From: Mycobacterium sp. | Lineage (GTDB): Bacteria > Actinomycetota > Actinomycetes > Mycobacteriales > Mycobacteriaceae | Assembly (NCBI GenBank): GCA_018401645.1 | Contig: JAGYKK010000017.1 | Span: forward strand, 1-64,000 | Direction: 5' to 3' | Length of the DNA stretch: 64,000 nucleotides | Shown here: positions 32,002-43,021 of the stretch, piece after piece | How positions within the stretch are numbered: the first letter of the stretch is position 1 | Layout of the letters: each line of letters starts with the position of its first letter | Program-made: the position numbers and the translations under genes | Notes under the pieces: generated by a model | Database searches by the model: none | The model's input: only the letters and a program-made list of their open reading frames with translations | What the model was told of the DNA's origin: nothing

Positions 32002-33048
32002 TTACCGCTGCCGAGGGGCATCCGCCGGTGCACCGGGGTCCGGCTCGGGGTCGGGGGCGTCGCTGCGGATGTCGATACGCCAGCCGGTTAGCCGGGCGGC
32101 CAACCGAGCGTTCTGGCCCTCTTTGCCGATCGCCAGTGAGAGCTGGAAATCCGGCACCGTCACCCGGGCTGAGCGGGTGGCGAGGTCGACCACCTGCACG
32201 GAAACCACCTTGGCCGGCGAAAGCGCGTTGCCGACGAACCGGGTGGGGTCTTCGTCGAAGTCGATGATGTCGATCTTCTCGCCGGACAACTCGCTCATCA
32301 CGTTGCGCACCCGCTGACCCATCGGGCCGATGCAGGCCCCCTTCGCATTAAGACCAGTGTTGAGACCGCCGGGCTTCGCCCGGACCGCGATCTTCGAACG
32401 GTGCCCGGCCTCGCGGGCGACCGCCACGATCTCCACCGAGCCGTCGGCAATCTCCGGCACCTCCAGAGAGAACAGCTTGCGCACCAGGTTGGGATGCGTC
32501 CGGGACAACTCGATGCGGGGTTCACGCGCACCACGGGCGACTCCGACCACGTAGCAGCGCAGTCGCTCGCCGTGCTCGTAGTTCTCACCGGGCACCTGTT
32601 CGGCTGAGCGGATCGTTCCCTCGGACCCCTTCGTCTCACTGCCCAGGTGCACCACCACGGTGCCGCGGGCGTTCTCGCGCGCGTCGCGCTGGACCACTCC
32701 GGCGACGATGTCGCCCTCGCGGGCGGCGAACTCGCCGTAGACGCGCTCGTTCTCGGCATCGCGGAAGCGCTGCAGCATCACCTGACGGGCCGTTGTCGCC
32801 GCAACCCGGCCGAAACCCTCGGGGGTGTCATCCCACTCCCGGGTAGGGGCGCCGTCCGCGTCGGTCTCAATGGCGATCACCTTCACCTCGCCGCTCTTTC
32901 GGTCGATCTCGATACGGGCGTCGGGTTGGTGGCCCTCGGTGTGCCGGTAGGCGGTCAGCAGTGCGGATTTGATGGTGTCCAGTAGTTCATCGACCGATAA
33001 GCCCCGGTCGTTCTCGATCGCGTGCAGGGCGGTGATGTCGATATTCAT
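32002..33048 (-). CDS. nusA: Transcription termination/antitermination factor NusA
   Basis: S1 and KH domains, [33 protein letters not shown]. Confidence 0.95.
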   Translation of the reverse strand: MNIDITALHAIENDRGLSVDELLDTIKSALLTAYRHTEGHQPDARIEIDRKSGEVKVIAIETDADGAPTREWDDTPEGFGRVAATTARQVMLQRFRDAENERVYGEFAAREGDIVAGVVQRDARENARGTVVVHLGSETKGSEGTIRSAEQVPGENYEHGERLRCYVVGVARGAREPRIELSRTHPNLVRKLFSLEVPEIADGSVEIVAVAREAGHRSKIAVRAKPGGLNTGLNAKGACIGPMGQRVRNVMSELSGEKIDIIDFDEDPTRFVGNALSPAKVVSVQVVDLATRSARVTVPDFQLSLAIGKEGQNARLAARLTGWRIDIRSDAPDPEPDPGAPADAPRQR

Positions 33049-33578
33049 GCCTCGGCCTCCGTTTCAGTCCGTCCGAGAAGTTCGAGTTCGGTGGCACTGG
33101 GCGGGGCGAACTCCACCTGAACGACGGCTTGGCGAATCTCCCCGAGTGGGATGCGACGGACCGCCCAACCACCACCGGCTCGGATCACCAGGTCGACAGC
33201 GCCACCGGTTGTCAGGCCGATCCGACCGGTGATAGCGGTGCCGTCGGCCAAATCAACCTCGACTTTGCGTCCCCGGGCCCGGCGATAATGCTTCTCGGCG
33301 GTCAGTGGCCGATCGACCCCGGGCGAACTGACCTCGAGGTCGTAGGCGTTATCCGCCGTGTGCACGGAGTCGAGCAACTCCGATGCCGCGCGAGACAGCT
33401 CGGCGACGGCCTCGAGATCCAGGGGGCGCTCGCCGTCGGCAACGACCCGAATCCGGGGCGGTCGACGTCGAGGGTCGACCGACACGTCCTCGATCTCGTA
33501 TCCGGCGCGGGCGAACTCCCCGCTGAGTAGCTCTACCACCCGTTCCGGGGAGGGTAATCCCGAGGACTCCTCAATCAC
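33045..33578 (-). CDS. rimP: Ribosome maturation factor RimP
   Basis: [34 protein letters not shown]. Confidence 0.92.
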   Translation of the reverse strand: MIEESSGLPSPERVVELLSGEFARAGYEIEDVSVDPRRRPPRIRVVADGERPLDLEAVAELSRAASELLDSVHTADNAYDLEVSSPGVDRPLTAEKHYRRARGRKVEVDLADGTAITGRIGLTTGGAVDLVIRAGGGWAVRRIPLGEIRQAVVQVEFAPPSATELELLGRTETEAEA

Positions 33579-33686
33579 GGCGAGCTCCTCGTCTTCAGTT
33601 GTGCTGATAACGCCGCCGGATGTCGACTCGGCCCGTTACGGCCACGATACGCCAGTGATCCGGACGGCAATGGCAGGATGTTGCCG

Positions 33687-34258
33687 TGCCCAGGAACGAT
33701 CCCAGCTGCAATCCCGGACGCCGCAATCCCGGATCCATCGAGGGCCCGGAGCGTGTGCTCAGCCGGCGGCGCGTCCTCACCGGAGGGGGTGGCCTGCTTG
33801 CGGACTCACCGTTCCCCACCGCAGCCTGTGGTTCGGGTAGGCCCAAAGGGCCACGATCCGCTCAATCCGTGCTGGCAGCGGCGCGAACACGACAGCGAGT
33901 TGGCGGCCGCCGCGGCCAGAACCACCCCGACTCAGCTGGCACTACGGCGCTTCTGGTGATCTCCGGAGCGGGCCCGCCACGCAGGCGCCCTCATTGAGGA
34001 GCTGTCTCGGGCCGCGGGGGAACCGACACCGACGCCGGGCGCGGCGGCACCTGCACCGCCCTCACCCACCTCGACTGGGCCGGCCCCGCCGCCGCCGAGC
34101 GTGAACGACGTGGTCGACGCGCTGCGTCTGGCGGGCGAGAGCGCGGCAACGCTCGCTCCTACGCAGTCGGGCTACCGGGCCGGCCTGCTGGGATCCATCG
34201 CCGCGGCCTGTATGACCTCCGCGACAGTGGGGCTGACGCCGTTGAGGAAGCCACGATG
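33687..34258 (+). CDS. Rv2843-like hypothetical exported/lipoprotein, frameshifted
   Basis: ERVLSRRRVLTGGGGLLADSPF.TAACGSGRPKG signal-like start; remaining coding in other frames; overlaps DUF4439 gene. Confidence 0.5.
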
Positions 34259-34750
34259 ACGTCACCCGATCAACCGACGCCTACCTCCCCGGCAGCGCAG
34301 GACCCGGACCGGCCCGAGGACTCCGGCCAGGCGGCGTGGTTCGATGCGATCGCCGTCGAACATGCAGCGATCTACGGCTACGGCATGGTCTCGGCGCACA
34401 GCCTGCCCCTCCGTAACGACCTGGTCTCAGCCGCGCTCGCCGAACACCGCAACCGGCGTGAGGCGGCGCTGGCGATCCTCACCGAGCGATCGGTCGCGAT
34501 ACCACTGCCGGCTGCCGGCTACCAGATACCGGTCCCGGTGATCTCGCCGACTGACGCCGCCAAGCTCGCGATCCAACTCGAGGAGGACTGCGCAGTGGCC
34601 TGGCGGGCTGTCATGGAGCAGGCCGAATACGAGCAGGACCGAGCCTTCGGCCTGACCGCGCTGACCCAGTGCGCGATGAATGCCGCACGGTGGCGCCAGG
34701 TACTCGGCGCCTGGCCGGTGACCGAGGCCTTCCCCGGCGGCAGCGAGTAG
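34256..34750 (+). CDS. DUF4439 ferritin-like protein (Rv2844-like)
   Basis: AAWFDAIAVEHAAIYGYGMVSAHSL...EHRNRREAALAIL. Confidence 0.8.
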   Translation: MTSPDQPTPTSPAAQDPDRPEDSGQAAWFDAIAVEHAAIYGYGMVSAHSLPLRNDLVSAALAEHRNRREAALAILTERSVAIPLPAAGYQIPVPVISPTDAAKLAIQLEEDCAVAWRAVMEQAEYEQDRAFGLTALTQCAMNAARWRQVLGAWPVTEAFPGGSE

Positions 34751-34767
34751 CGGGGCGACACCCGCGA

Positions 34768-36516
34768 TCAGTCGGCGGCCAGTGCGGCGCCGATTTCCTG
34801 CGCCGCGGTGCCAACAGCAATCTCCCGGGTCTCGCCGGTGAACCGGTTGCGTAGTTCAACGGTGCCGTCGGCCCAGCCGCGGCCCACCACCACGATCCAG
34901 GGCACACCGAGCAGTTCGGCATCTTTGAACTTCACCCCGGGTGAGACGGTCCGGTCGTCGAGCAGCACTTCGGTTCCGGAGCCATCCAGGATCACCGCCA
35001 ACTCCTCCGCGCCGGCCCGCGCCTCGGCATCCTTGTTCGCGATCACCACGTGTACGTCGAACGGCGACACCGACGCCGGCCAGCGCAGGCCGAGTTCGTC
35101 GTGCTGCTGTTCAGCGATCACCGCCACCAACCGGGAAACCCCGATGCCGTAGGAGCCCATCGTGGGCCGCACCGGCTTACCGTCCTCGCCGAGCATATCG
35201 ACGCTGAACGCGTCGGTGTACTTGCGTCCCAACTGGAAGATGTGGCCGATCTCGATTCCGCGGGCGCTGACCAGCGGACCGGCCCCATCCGGCGAAGGAT
35301 CGCCGTCCCGGACCTCGGCGGCCTCGATGATTCCGTCGGGAATGAAATCGCGTCCGGCAACCAAACCCACCACATGCTTGCCTGCCGAATCCGCCCCGGT
35401 GATCCACGAGGTTCCGACTGCCACTCTAGGATCCACCAGATAGCGAATACCATTGTTCAGCAACGCTTTCGGGCCAATAAAGCCCTTATGCAAAAAGGGA
35501 TACTTCGCGAAGTCCGCCTCGTCGAGCATGGCGTACGCCGCCGGGTCCAGCGCGGCGCTCAGTCGCTTGTCATCGATCTCGCGGTCGCCGGGCACTCCGA
35601 TTCCCAGCAGTTCCCACTCACCGCCGGGCACCCGCACCTTCAGCATGACGTTCTTGAGAGTGTCGGCGGCAGTGACGGTCCGGCCCGCCAATTCAGCCAC
35701 CGCAGCGGTGTTCGCCCACTCCACCAACGTGACGATGGTCGGTGTATCACCGGTGTCGTACACCTGCGGTGCCGCTAGAGCGTCGAACAATATCGATTCG
35801 GGTACCGCGGTGGTGACGGCCTCCACGTTGGCTGCGTAACCGGACGCCAGGCAGCGCACAAAGGTGTCTTCGCCGACCTCACTCTCGGCCAGGAACTCCT
35901 CGGATGCGCTACCGCCCATCGCCCCGGACACCGCCGAGACGACCACGTACCGAATCGCCATGCGCGCAAACATCTTTTGATACGCCTCGCGGTGGGCCAG
36001 ATAGACCGCCCGCAGTCCATCGTCGCTGACATCGAAGGAATAGGAGTCCTTCATGATGAACTCGCGACCGCGCAGAATGCCCGCCCTCGGTCGGGCCTCG
36101 TCGCGGTACTTCGTCTGAATCTGGAACAACAGCACCGGAAAATCCTTGTAGGAGCTGTACTCCCCCTTGACCGTCAAGGTGAACAGTTCTTCGTGGGTCG
36201 GGCCGAGCAGATAATCGTTGTCGCGGCGGTCCTTGAGCCGAAAGACCCCGTCACCGTACTCGGTCCAGCGGTTTGTCGTCTCATAAGGCGCGCGCGGCAG
36301 CAACGCCGGGAACAGGATCTCCTGGCCTCCGATCGCGACCATCTCCTCGCGCACGATGTTCTCGATCTTGCGCAGCACCCGCAGACCCAGCGGTAGCCAG
36401 CTGTAGAGGCCCGGTCCGATCGGCCGGACGTAGCCGGCCCGGATCAGCAGCTTATGGCTGGGGACTTCGGCGTCGGCAGGGTCGTCGCGCAGCGTTCGCA
36501 GGAACAGCTCGGACAT
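34768..36516 (-). CDS. proS: Prolyl-tRNA synthetase
   Basis: [59 protein letters not shown]. Confidence 0.96.
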   Translation of the reverse strand: MSELFLRTLRDDPADAEVPSHKLLIRAGYVRPIGPGLYSWLPLGLRVLRKIENIVREEMVAIGGQEILFPALLPRAPYETTNRWTEYGDGVFRLKDRRDNDYLLGPTHEELFTLTVKGEYSSYKDFPVLLFQIQTKYRDEARPRAGILRGREFIMKDSYSFDVSDDGLRAVYLAHREAYQKMFARMAIRYVVVSAVSGAMGGSASEEFLAESEVGEDTFVRCLASGYAANVEAVTTAVPESILFDALAAPQVYDTGDTPTIVTLVEWANTAAVAELAGRTVTAADTLKNVMLKVRVPGGEWELLGIGVPGDREIDDKRLSAALDPAAYAMLDEADFAKYPFLHKGFIGPKALLNNGIRYLVDPRVAVGTSWITGADSAGKHVVGLVAGRDFIPDGIIEAAEVRDGDPSPDGAGPLVSARGIEIGHIFQLGRKYTDAFSVDMLGEDGKPVRPTMGSYGIGVSRLVAVIAEQQHDELGLRWPASVSPFDVHVVIANKDAEARAGAEELAVILDGSGTEVLLDDRTVSPGVKFKDAELLGVPWIVVVGRGWADGTVELRNRFTGETREIAVGTAAQEIGAALAAD

Positions 36517-36558
36517 GCGGGTGATCACAACGGCCCAGCTTAGCCATCGCGGAGGCGG

Positions 36559-38051
36559 CTACATTTCGCCGGCCTCGACCGCCTCCCGGGTGTGCTGGGC
36601 GGTGGCGATCTGCTTGGCGGAGAACCCGATGAAGAAGGCGCTGATACCGACCAGGACGGCGACGGCGGCGATCCACAGCAGTGAGTAGGTATACCCGGCG
36701 TCGAGCGCGTCAAGTTGCGCCGAGGTCATGTCGGCCACCGGTCCGGTGGTACCGCCGAGGTAAAGAGAGCGAGAGACCTGCACCGCCTGGATTACCACGA
36801 GAACCACCGGGCCACCGAGGTTTTGCACCATCAGCGTGATCGCGCTGACCGGTCCGATCTCATCGGGACCAACGTCGGCGACCGCACACAGCGGCAGGAT
36901 CACCGAGATGATGCCGATACCAAAGCCGCCGACCAGAATCGGTAGCAACAGATCGGGAAAATATGGGATGGTGCGGGTCAGCGTGGAGCCGAAGAGCATG
37001 GCTCCCAGCACGAAAACTCCGCCGCCGATGATCAACCAGCGCGGGGCGACATGCGGGGCCAGTCGCGCCGTAATCACGTTGCCCAGCCCGAGTGCCAATG
37101 CGAACGGAATGAACCCGATGCCCGCGTGCAGGGCCGAATACCCGAGTACGTCCTGAACATAGAGACCGATCATCACGGTCAGGGTCAGCAGCACTCCGCC
37201 GGCGAGAAACAGCGAGATGAAGGTCATCACCCGGTTGCGATCGGTGAACAGTGACATCGGCACCAGTGGGTTATCGGCGCTGCGTTCCACGATCAGGAAC
37301 GCGATGCCGAGCAGTACCGCGGCCACCCCGGCGCCGATCACCCAGGGGTCCGCCCAACCTCGTGGCGGACCCTGCGTAAAGACCAGCACCGCCGCGGCAC
37401 AGGCGAGGGTGGCTACCAACGCACCGGTGATATCGAGTTTGAGTCGTTCGTGCCGGGTCTCCTCGAGTCGGGTGAGCGCGATCCAGATGATCAGCACACC
37501 GATCGGCAAGTTGATCAGGAAGGCCAGCCGCCAGGAGATCACCGTCAGTGCCCCGCCGAGAACCAGGCCCAGTACCGAGCCGATGCCCTGCATACCGGCC
37601 GATATCGCCATGGCCCGATTACGGGCATGACCGACGGCGTAGGTGGTGGCGATCAGCGCCAGCCCGGTGGGCGCCGCCACGGCCGCCCGATGCCCTGCAC
37701 CGCTCGCGCACCGATCAGCAACGGGCCGTCGGTGGCCAATCCGCAGGCCATCGAGGCGATGGTGAACACACCGACCCCGGAGATGAACGCCCGTTTGTGA
37801 CCGATCGCATCGCCGACCCGCCCACCGAGAAGCAGGAGACCGCCGAAGGTCAGCACGTAGGCGGTGATCACCCAACTCTTGCCGGCGTCGGAGAGGGCCA
37901 ATTCGGACTGCATGCGAGGCAGCGCGACGATCACGATGGTGCCGTCCAGTGTGGCCATCAACTGCATGCCGGTAATCGCGATGATCGCGATCCCCAGCAC
38001 ACTGGAGGAAAGGGGTTTGGCTGGCGGTTCTGGAACGCTGACGCCAGCCAT
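36559..38051 (-). CDS. EfpA-like MFS efflux protein, copy 1, one apparent frameshift near 37680
   Basis: MQLMATLDGTIVIVALPRMQSELALSDAGKSWVITAYVLTFGGLLLLGGRVGD (37653-38051) continues in another frame as AAPTGLALIATTYAVGHARNRAMAISAG. Confidence 0.85.
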
Positions 38052-38093
38052 CGCTGCCCACCCTACCCAGGAGGGGAGGTGCGCGTGCGGGCC

Positions 38094-39662
38094 TTAAATC
38101 TCCCCGGAGTCGATTGCTTCCTTGACTTCCTGGGCGTGGGCGACCTGCTTGGCCGAGTAGCCGATAAACAGCGCCACCCCGCCAACGATCACCGCCACCG
38201 CGGCAACCCAGAGCAGTCCATAGGTGTAACCCTGATCCAAGGCGTTTAGTTGGTCGGGGTTCATCTTCTTCACCGGACCCGTGGTGCCGCCCAGATACAG
38301 CGTGCGGGAGGTGATTACTGCCTGAATGACCGCCAGTACGACGGGGCCACCGAGGTTCTGCAACATCAGCGCGATCGCCGAGACCGGGCCGATCTGATCA
38401 AAACCGACACCGGCGATGGCCGACACCGTCAACGGCACGACGATCATCCCGATGCCGAGGCCGCCGACGGTGATGGGAATAACCAGGTTCGGGAAGTAGG
38501 GGATATCTGCGTGCAGGGTGGACCCGTAAACCATGGCACCTAGAACCAGGACGCCGCCGGCGATGACCAGAACCCGAGGCGGGAAGTGTGCAACCAGTTG
38601 CGAGGACACAGCCAGACCGACGCCCAGTGCAATGACGAACGGGATGAAACCGATGCCGGCTCGCAGCGCGCTATATCCCATGATGTCCTGCACATACAGG
38701 CCGATCAGTACCGTCAGAGTGAACATCACCCCGCCGGCCAGGAAGATCGCGGCAAAGGTGGCCAAGCGGTTGCGGTCGCGGAACAGCTCGAAGGGCACGA
38801 CGGGGTTGATCGCGCTGCGTTCAACAACGACGAAGGCCGCGAAAGCCCCGATGGCGGTGATACCGGACATCAGGGTCAATGGCGCCAGCCAACCGTTCTC
38901 CGGCCCCTGCGTGAAGCCGAACACCGCCGCGGTGCAGGCCACCGTCGCCAACAGGGCACCGGCGGCGTCCAATTTCATCCGCTCGCGATGGGTCTCGCGA
39001 AGGTTGTGGTAGGCCAGATAGATCATCAGTAGGCCCAGCGGAACGTTGACCAGGAACGCGAGGCGCCAGGACAGCTCGGTCAGCGCCCCGCCGACGACGA
39101 GACCCAACACCGAGCCGATACCGGTCATGGCGGCGAACACCGCGGTCGCGGCGTTGCGGGCCGGACCCTTGGGAAAGGTGGTGGCGACCAGCGCCAGACC
39201 GGTGGGTGCGGCTATCGCGGCACCAACACCCTGGAGCAGCCTCGCCACCACCAAGGTGGTCTGGTCCCAGGCGATCCCGCACAGCACCGAGGCGATTGTG
39301 AACAGCGCGACGCCGACGATGAAGGTTCGCTTGCGCCCGATGGTGTCGCCGAGTCGCCCGCCCAGCAGCATCAAGCCGCCGAAGGTCAGAACGTAGGCGG
39401 TGATCACCCAGCTGCGGCCGGCATCGGAGAGGCTCAACTCTTCCTGGATCTTCGGCAGCGCCACGATGGCCACCGTGGAATCCATGGTGGCCAGCAACTA
39501 CATCCCGCCGATAGCGGCGATGGCCGAGATGAATCGCCGGGAGGGCAGCCAGGCCGGCAGCTGCGGAGCACCGCGGGGGCGAGACGGGCCGTTCTGATCG
39601 GAACCGCCGCGGCTCACCCGGGTGAGGGGCGCCGCGGGTTCAGCATCATCAAGTGCCGTCAT
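38094..39662 (-). CDS. efpA: EfpA MFS efflux protein, copy 2, in-frame amber codon at 39498-39500
   Basis: LPSRRFISAIAAIGGM*LLATMDSTVAIVALPKIQEELSLSDAGRSWVITAYVLTFGGLMLLGGRLGDTIGRKRTFIVG; frame otherwise intact. Confidence 0.85.
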
Positions 39663-39695
39663 AGCGGCCTACCCTACAGTAATATTAAGAGGACT

Positions 39696-40919
39696 TTAAA
39701 GCCTAAAGGCGGCGACCGGGCCGATCACGATGATCGCCGGGGGTTTAATCCCCTGTTCACGGATTTTTTCGGCGACGTCGGCCAGCGTCGTCCGCAGCAC
39801 GCGTTCGCCCGTCCGGGTGCCCTGCTGGACCACCAGAACCGGCGTTTGGGCCGGTCGGCCGCCTTTACGCAGCACCTCGGCGAACAACTCAATGCGTTCG
39901 ACAGCCATCATCAGCACTAGCGTCCCGGTCAGTCGCGCCAACGCGTTCCAATTCACTAACGATTCGGGGTCTTGCGGCGAAAGATGGCCACTGACCACGA
40001 CGAATTCGTGATTCACCGCCCGCTGGGTCACCGGAACGCCGACCATCGCGGGTACCGCAATGGCGCTGGTCACACCGGGTACCACTGTGACCGGAATCCC
40101 AGCGGCTGCACAGGCGAGGACTTCCTCATAGCCGCGCGCGAACACGAACGGGTCGCCGCCTTTGAGGCGCACCACGAACTGCCCCGCCCGGGCCCGGGCG
40201 ATCAGGACCTCGTTGATGGCCTCCTGGGCCATCGCCCGGCCGTAGGGAATCTTGGCCGCGTCGATGATCTCGACGTCCGGAGACAGTTCGGCCAACAACT
40301 CCGGCGGTGCCAGCCGGTCGGCCACCACGACATCGGCCGAAGCCAACAACCGCCGGCCCCGCACCGTGATCAACTCGGGATCGCCGGGTCCGCCACCGAC
40401 CAGGGCCACTGAACCGGGCACCACATCCGAGGCCGTGGCGGCGACGAGATCCGGTTCGATGCGACCCTGGGCGAATGCCTCCCGGATCGCTGAGCGCACC
40501 GCCGCCGAGCGCCGGTGCTCTCCGCCGGCCAGTACCCCGACCATCAGGCCCCGGTAGTCGAACGATGCCGGAGTGACAGCGGTGCCCTCGCGTCCGGCGT
40601 CGGCCCGGACGCAGAAGATCCGCCGGCGCTCGGCCTCGGCCACGACGTCGAAGTTGACCTGCGGGTCGTCGGTTGCGGCGATTGCGTACCAGGCGCCGTC
40701 GAGGTCACCGTCGCGGTAGTCCCGCAGGGACAGGGTGATTCCGGGTTGCTGTTCGGCTAATGCCTCGACCGCCGGAGTGGCTGCCCGGGCGACGACGTGA
40801 ACGTCGGCGCCGTGCGAGATAAGAACCGGGACCCGGCGCTGTGCCACGGTGCCGCCCCCGATTACGACGACCTTCTTGCCGACCAGGCGAAGGCCGACAA
40901 GGTAGGCGTTCTCGTTCAC
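39696..40919 (-). CDS. cysG: Uroporphyrinogen-III C-methyltransferase/siroheme synthase (CysG-like)
   Basis: N-terminal NAD siroheme synthase domain and VALVGGGPGDPELITVRGRRLLASADVVVADRL methylase domain. Confidence 0.92.
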   Translation of the reverse strand: MNENAYLVGLRLVGKKVVVIGGGTVAQRRVPVLISHGADVHVVARAATPAVEALAEQQPGITLSLRDYRDGDLDGAWYAIAATDDPQVNFDVVAEAERRRIFCVRADAGREGTAVTPASFDYRGLMVGVLAGGEHRRSAAVRSAIREAFAQGRIEPDLVAATASDVVPGSVALVGGGPGDPELITVRGRRLLASADVVVADRLAPPELLAELSPDVEIIDAAKIPYGRAMAQEAINEVLIARARAGQFVVRLKGGDPFVFARGYEEVLACAAAGIPVTVVPGVTSAIAVPAMVGVPVTQRAVNHEFVVVSGHLSPQDPESLVNWNALARLTGTLVLMMAVERIELFAEVLRKGGRPAQTPVLVVQQGTRTGERVLRTTLADVAEKIREQGIKPPAIIVIGPVAAFRL

Positions 40920-40928
40920 CGGGCGAGC

Positions 40929-42365
40929 CTAGTGAACGCGGTCCGGGTGAACCCCGTCGCGGTGGTCCCCGTCGCAGTGGTCCCCGTCGCAGTGGTCCCC
41001 GTCGCGGTGACCCGCGGCATGGTCGACAAACCGCCGGATCGCCTGCGACTGGGCAACCGGGTGGGTGTGCAGATACGACGCGTGTACCCCCGCCTGGACT
41101 GCCCCGTCGCCTGCCGGTTCGGCACCATTGCGGCGCAGCAACCAGGCCGGTTGAACCGGCCGGTCGAACTGCACGGCGGTGCGGTGAAACTCGTGACCGG
41201 TCACCCGGTGGCCCTCGTCGTACAGCGATGAATCCCCCGCCGCGACAGCATCCCGATACCCCAGCGTCAACCGTGGCGTGAACCGGGCCGAACCATCCAG
41301 CACCCCACACATCGGGTGACCGTCGAGTTCGGACATCAGGTACGTCAACCCACCGCACTCCGCGTGTACCGGGGCGTGGGTGGCCAGGGCACCGATCTGC
41401 CCACGCAGCACAGTGTTGGCGGAAAGTTGCTCGGGGTACTGCTCCGGGAAGCCGCCCGGCAGAACCAGTGCCGCGGTTCGTTCCGGCAGTTCCTCGGCCA
41501 GGGGATCGAAGGCCACCACCTGCGCACCGGCGGCCCGCAGGAGTTCGTCGTGCTCGGCGTAGCTAAAAGTGAAAGCCTTACCGGCCGCGACCGCCACCAC
41601 CGGTGCGCCCGCCACCGGTTCCCCCGTCGCATTCTCCGGTGACCATGCCCGGCCCGATACCGCGGATCCGGCCAGCGCGACGACAGCAGCCAGGTCGATG
41701 TGCCTCGACACCAGATCGGTCATCGCCGACACCGCCGCGGCCGCCTCGACTCCGTGTTCGGTGGCGGTCACCAACCCGAGGTGCCGTGACGGCAGCGCCA
41801 GTTCATCGTTGCGCGGCAACGCTCCCAACACCGGTACGCCGACCGCTTCGCACGCCTGCCGTAACACCTGTTCGTGGCGCTCGGAGCCCACCCGGTTGAG
41901 GATCACCCCGCCAATGCGGACGCCGCTGCGAAACGTTGAAAAACCATGCAGCACCGCCGCAATGGTCTGACTCTGCCCGCGCACATCGACGACCAGCAGC
42001 ACCGGAGCGCCCAACAGTTGAGCGACCTGCCCGGTGGAGCCGCGCGCCGGAAAACCGAACTGATCGTCGATGCGGCCGTCGAAAAGACCCATCACGCCCT
42101 CGATCACCGCGATATCGGCGCCGGCGGATCCGTATCGGTACAGCGGGCCGATCAGGTCCTCACCAACCATTACGGGGTCGAGATTTCGCCCCGGCCGGCC
42201 GGCCGCCAGTGCGTGGTAGCCGGGATCGATGAAATCCGGGCCGACCTTGAACGGCGCGACCCGCCTGCCCGCGCGGCGCAGCGCACCGATCAAACCCGTC
42301 GCGATGGTGGTCTTCCCGCTGCCGGAACAGGGGGCGCCGATGACAATGCCGGGGGTGCTCACCAC
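40929..42365 (-). CDS. cobB: Cobyrinate a,c-diamide synthase with His/Asp/Cys repeat tail
   Basis: VIGAPCSGSGKTTIATGLIGALRRAG, HAECGGLTYLMSEL; tail HAAGHRDGDHCDGDHCDGDHRDGVHPDRVH. Confidence 0.92.
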   Translation of the reverse strand: MVSTPGIVIGAPCSGSGKTTIATGLIGALRRAGRRVAPFKVGPDFIDPGYHALAAGRPGRNLDPVMVGEDLIGPLYRYGSAGADIAVIEGVMGLFDGRIDDQFGFPARGSTGQVAQLLGAPVLLVVDVRGQSQTIAAVLHGFSTFRSGVRIGGVILNRVGSERHEQVLRQACEAVGVPVLGALPRNDELALPSRHLGLVTATEHGVEAAAAVSAMTDLVSRHIDLAAVVALAGSAVSGRAWSPENATGEPVAGAPVVAVAAGKAFTFSYAEHDELLRAAGAQVVAFDPLAEELPERTAALVLPGGFPEQYPEQLSANTVLRGQIGALATHAPVHAECGGLTYLMSELDGHPMCGVLDGSARFTPRLTLGYRDAVAAGDSSLYDEGHRVTGHEFHRTAVQFDRPVQPAWLLRRNGAEPAGDGAVQAGVHASYLHTHPVAQSQAIRRFVDHAAGHRDGDHCDGDHCDGDHRDGVHPDRVH

Positions 42366-42994
42366 TCGATACCGCGCTGGCCCTTACGGCCGCCATCCAT
42401 CGGATGGGCGACCTTGGTCATCTCGGTCACCAGGTCGGCAACCCCGAGTAGACGCGGCGGGGCGTCGCGTCCGGTGATAACGACATGCTGGCAGCCGGGT
42501 CGGGCCAGCAGTGTGTCCACCACTTCTTCGACATCGATCCAGCCCCATTTCAACGGGTAGGTGAATTCATCGAGGACGTAGAAGTCGTGGCGTTGATCAG
42601 TGAGTCTCCGAGAGATTTCGGCCCAGCCGTCTGCGGCGGCGGTTGCGTGATCATCGCCCGCAGCCGTTGTTCCCGGCGACGGGCTCGCCGGACGCGCCCA
42701 GGACCAGCCGGCGCCCATCTTGTGCCACTGGACCGGACCGCCGATCCCCTCGTCGCTGTTCAGGCGGCCGAGTCGGGCGAAGACCGACTCCTCTCCGACT
42801 TTCCACTTGGCGCTTTTGACGAACTGGAAGACCCCGATATCCATGCCGACGTTCCACGCGCGCAGCGCCATACCGAAGGCAGCGGTGGACTTCCCCTTGC
42901 CGACACCGGTGTGCACCGCGAGCACCGCGGTGTTTCTTCTGGACTTGGTCGTCAGTCCGTCATCGGGAATGAACAGGGGTTGACCCTGAGGCAT
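42359..42994 (-). CDS. cobO: Cob(I)yrinic acid a,c-diamide adenosyltransferase
   Basis: AVHTGVGKGKSTAAFGMALRAWNVGMDIGVFQFVK...DEFTYPLKWGWIDVEEVV. Confidence 0.94.
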   Translation of the reverse strand: MPQGQPLFIPDDGLTTKSRRNTAVLAVHTGVGKGKSTAAFGMALRAWNVGMDIGVFQFVKSAKWKVGEESVFARLGRLNSDEGIGGPVQWHKMGAGWSWARPASPSPGTTAAGDDHATAAADGWAEISRRLTDQRHDFYVLDEFTYPLKWGWIDVEEVVDTLLARPGCQHVVITGRDAPPRLLGVADLVTEMTKVAHPMDGGRKGQRGIEW

Positions 42995-43021
42995 CGCCTG
43001 TCTCCTTCCTGGTCTGCACGA

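Noticed and set aside
40950-41010. Possible CRISPR-like or minisatellite array
   Set aside because: Three or so 15-bp coding repeats in the cobB 3' end with no spacers; treated as a protein tail.
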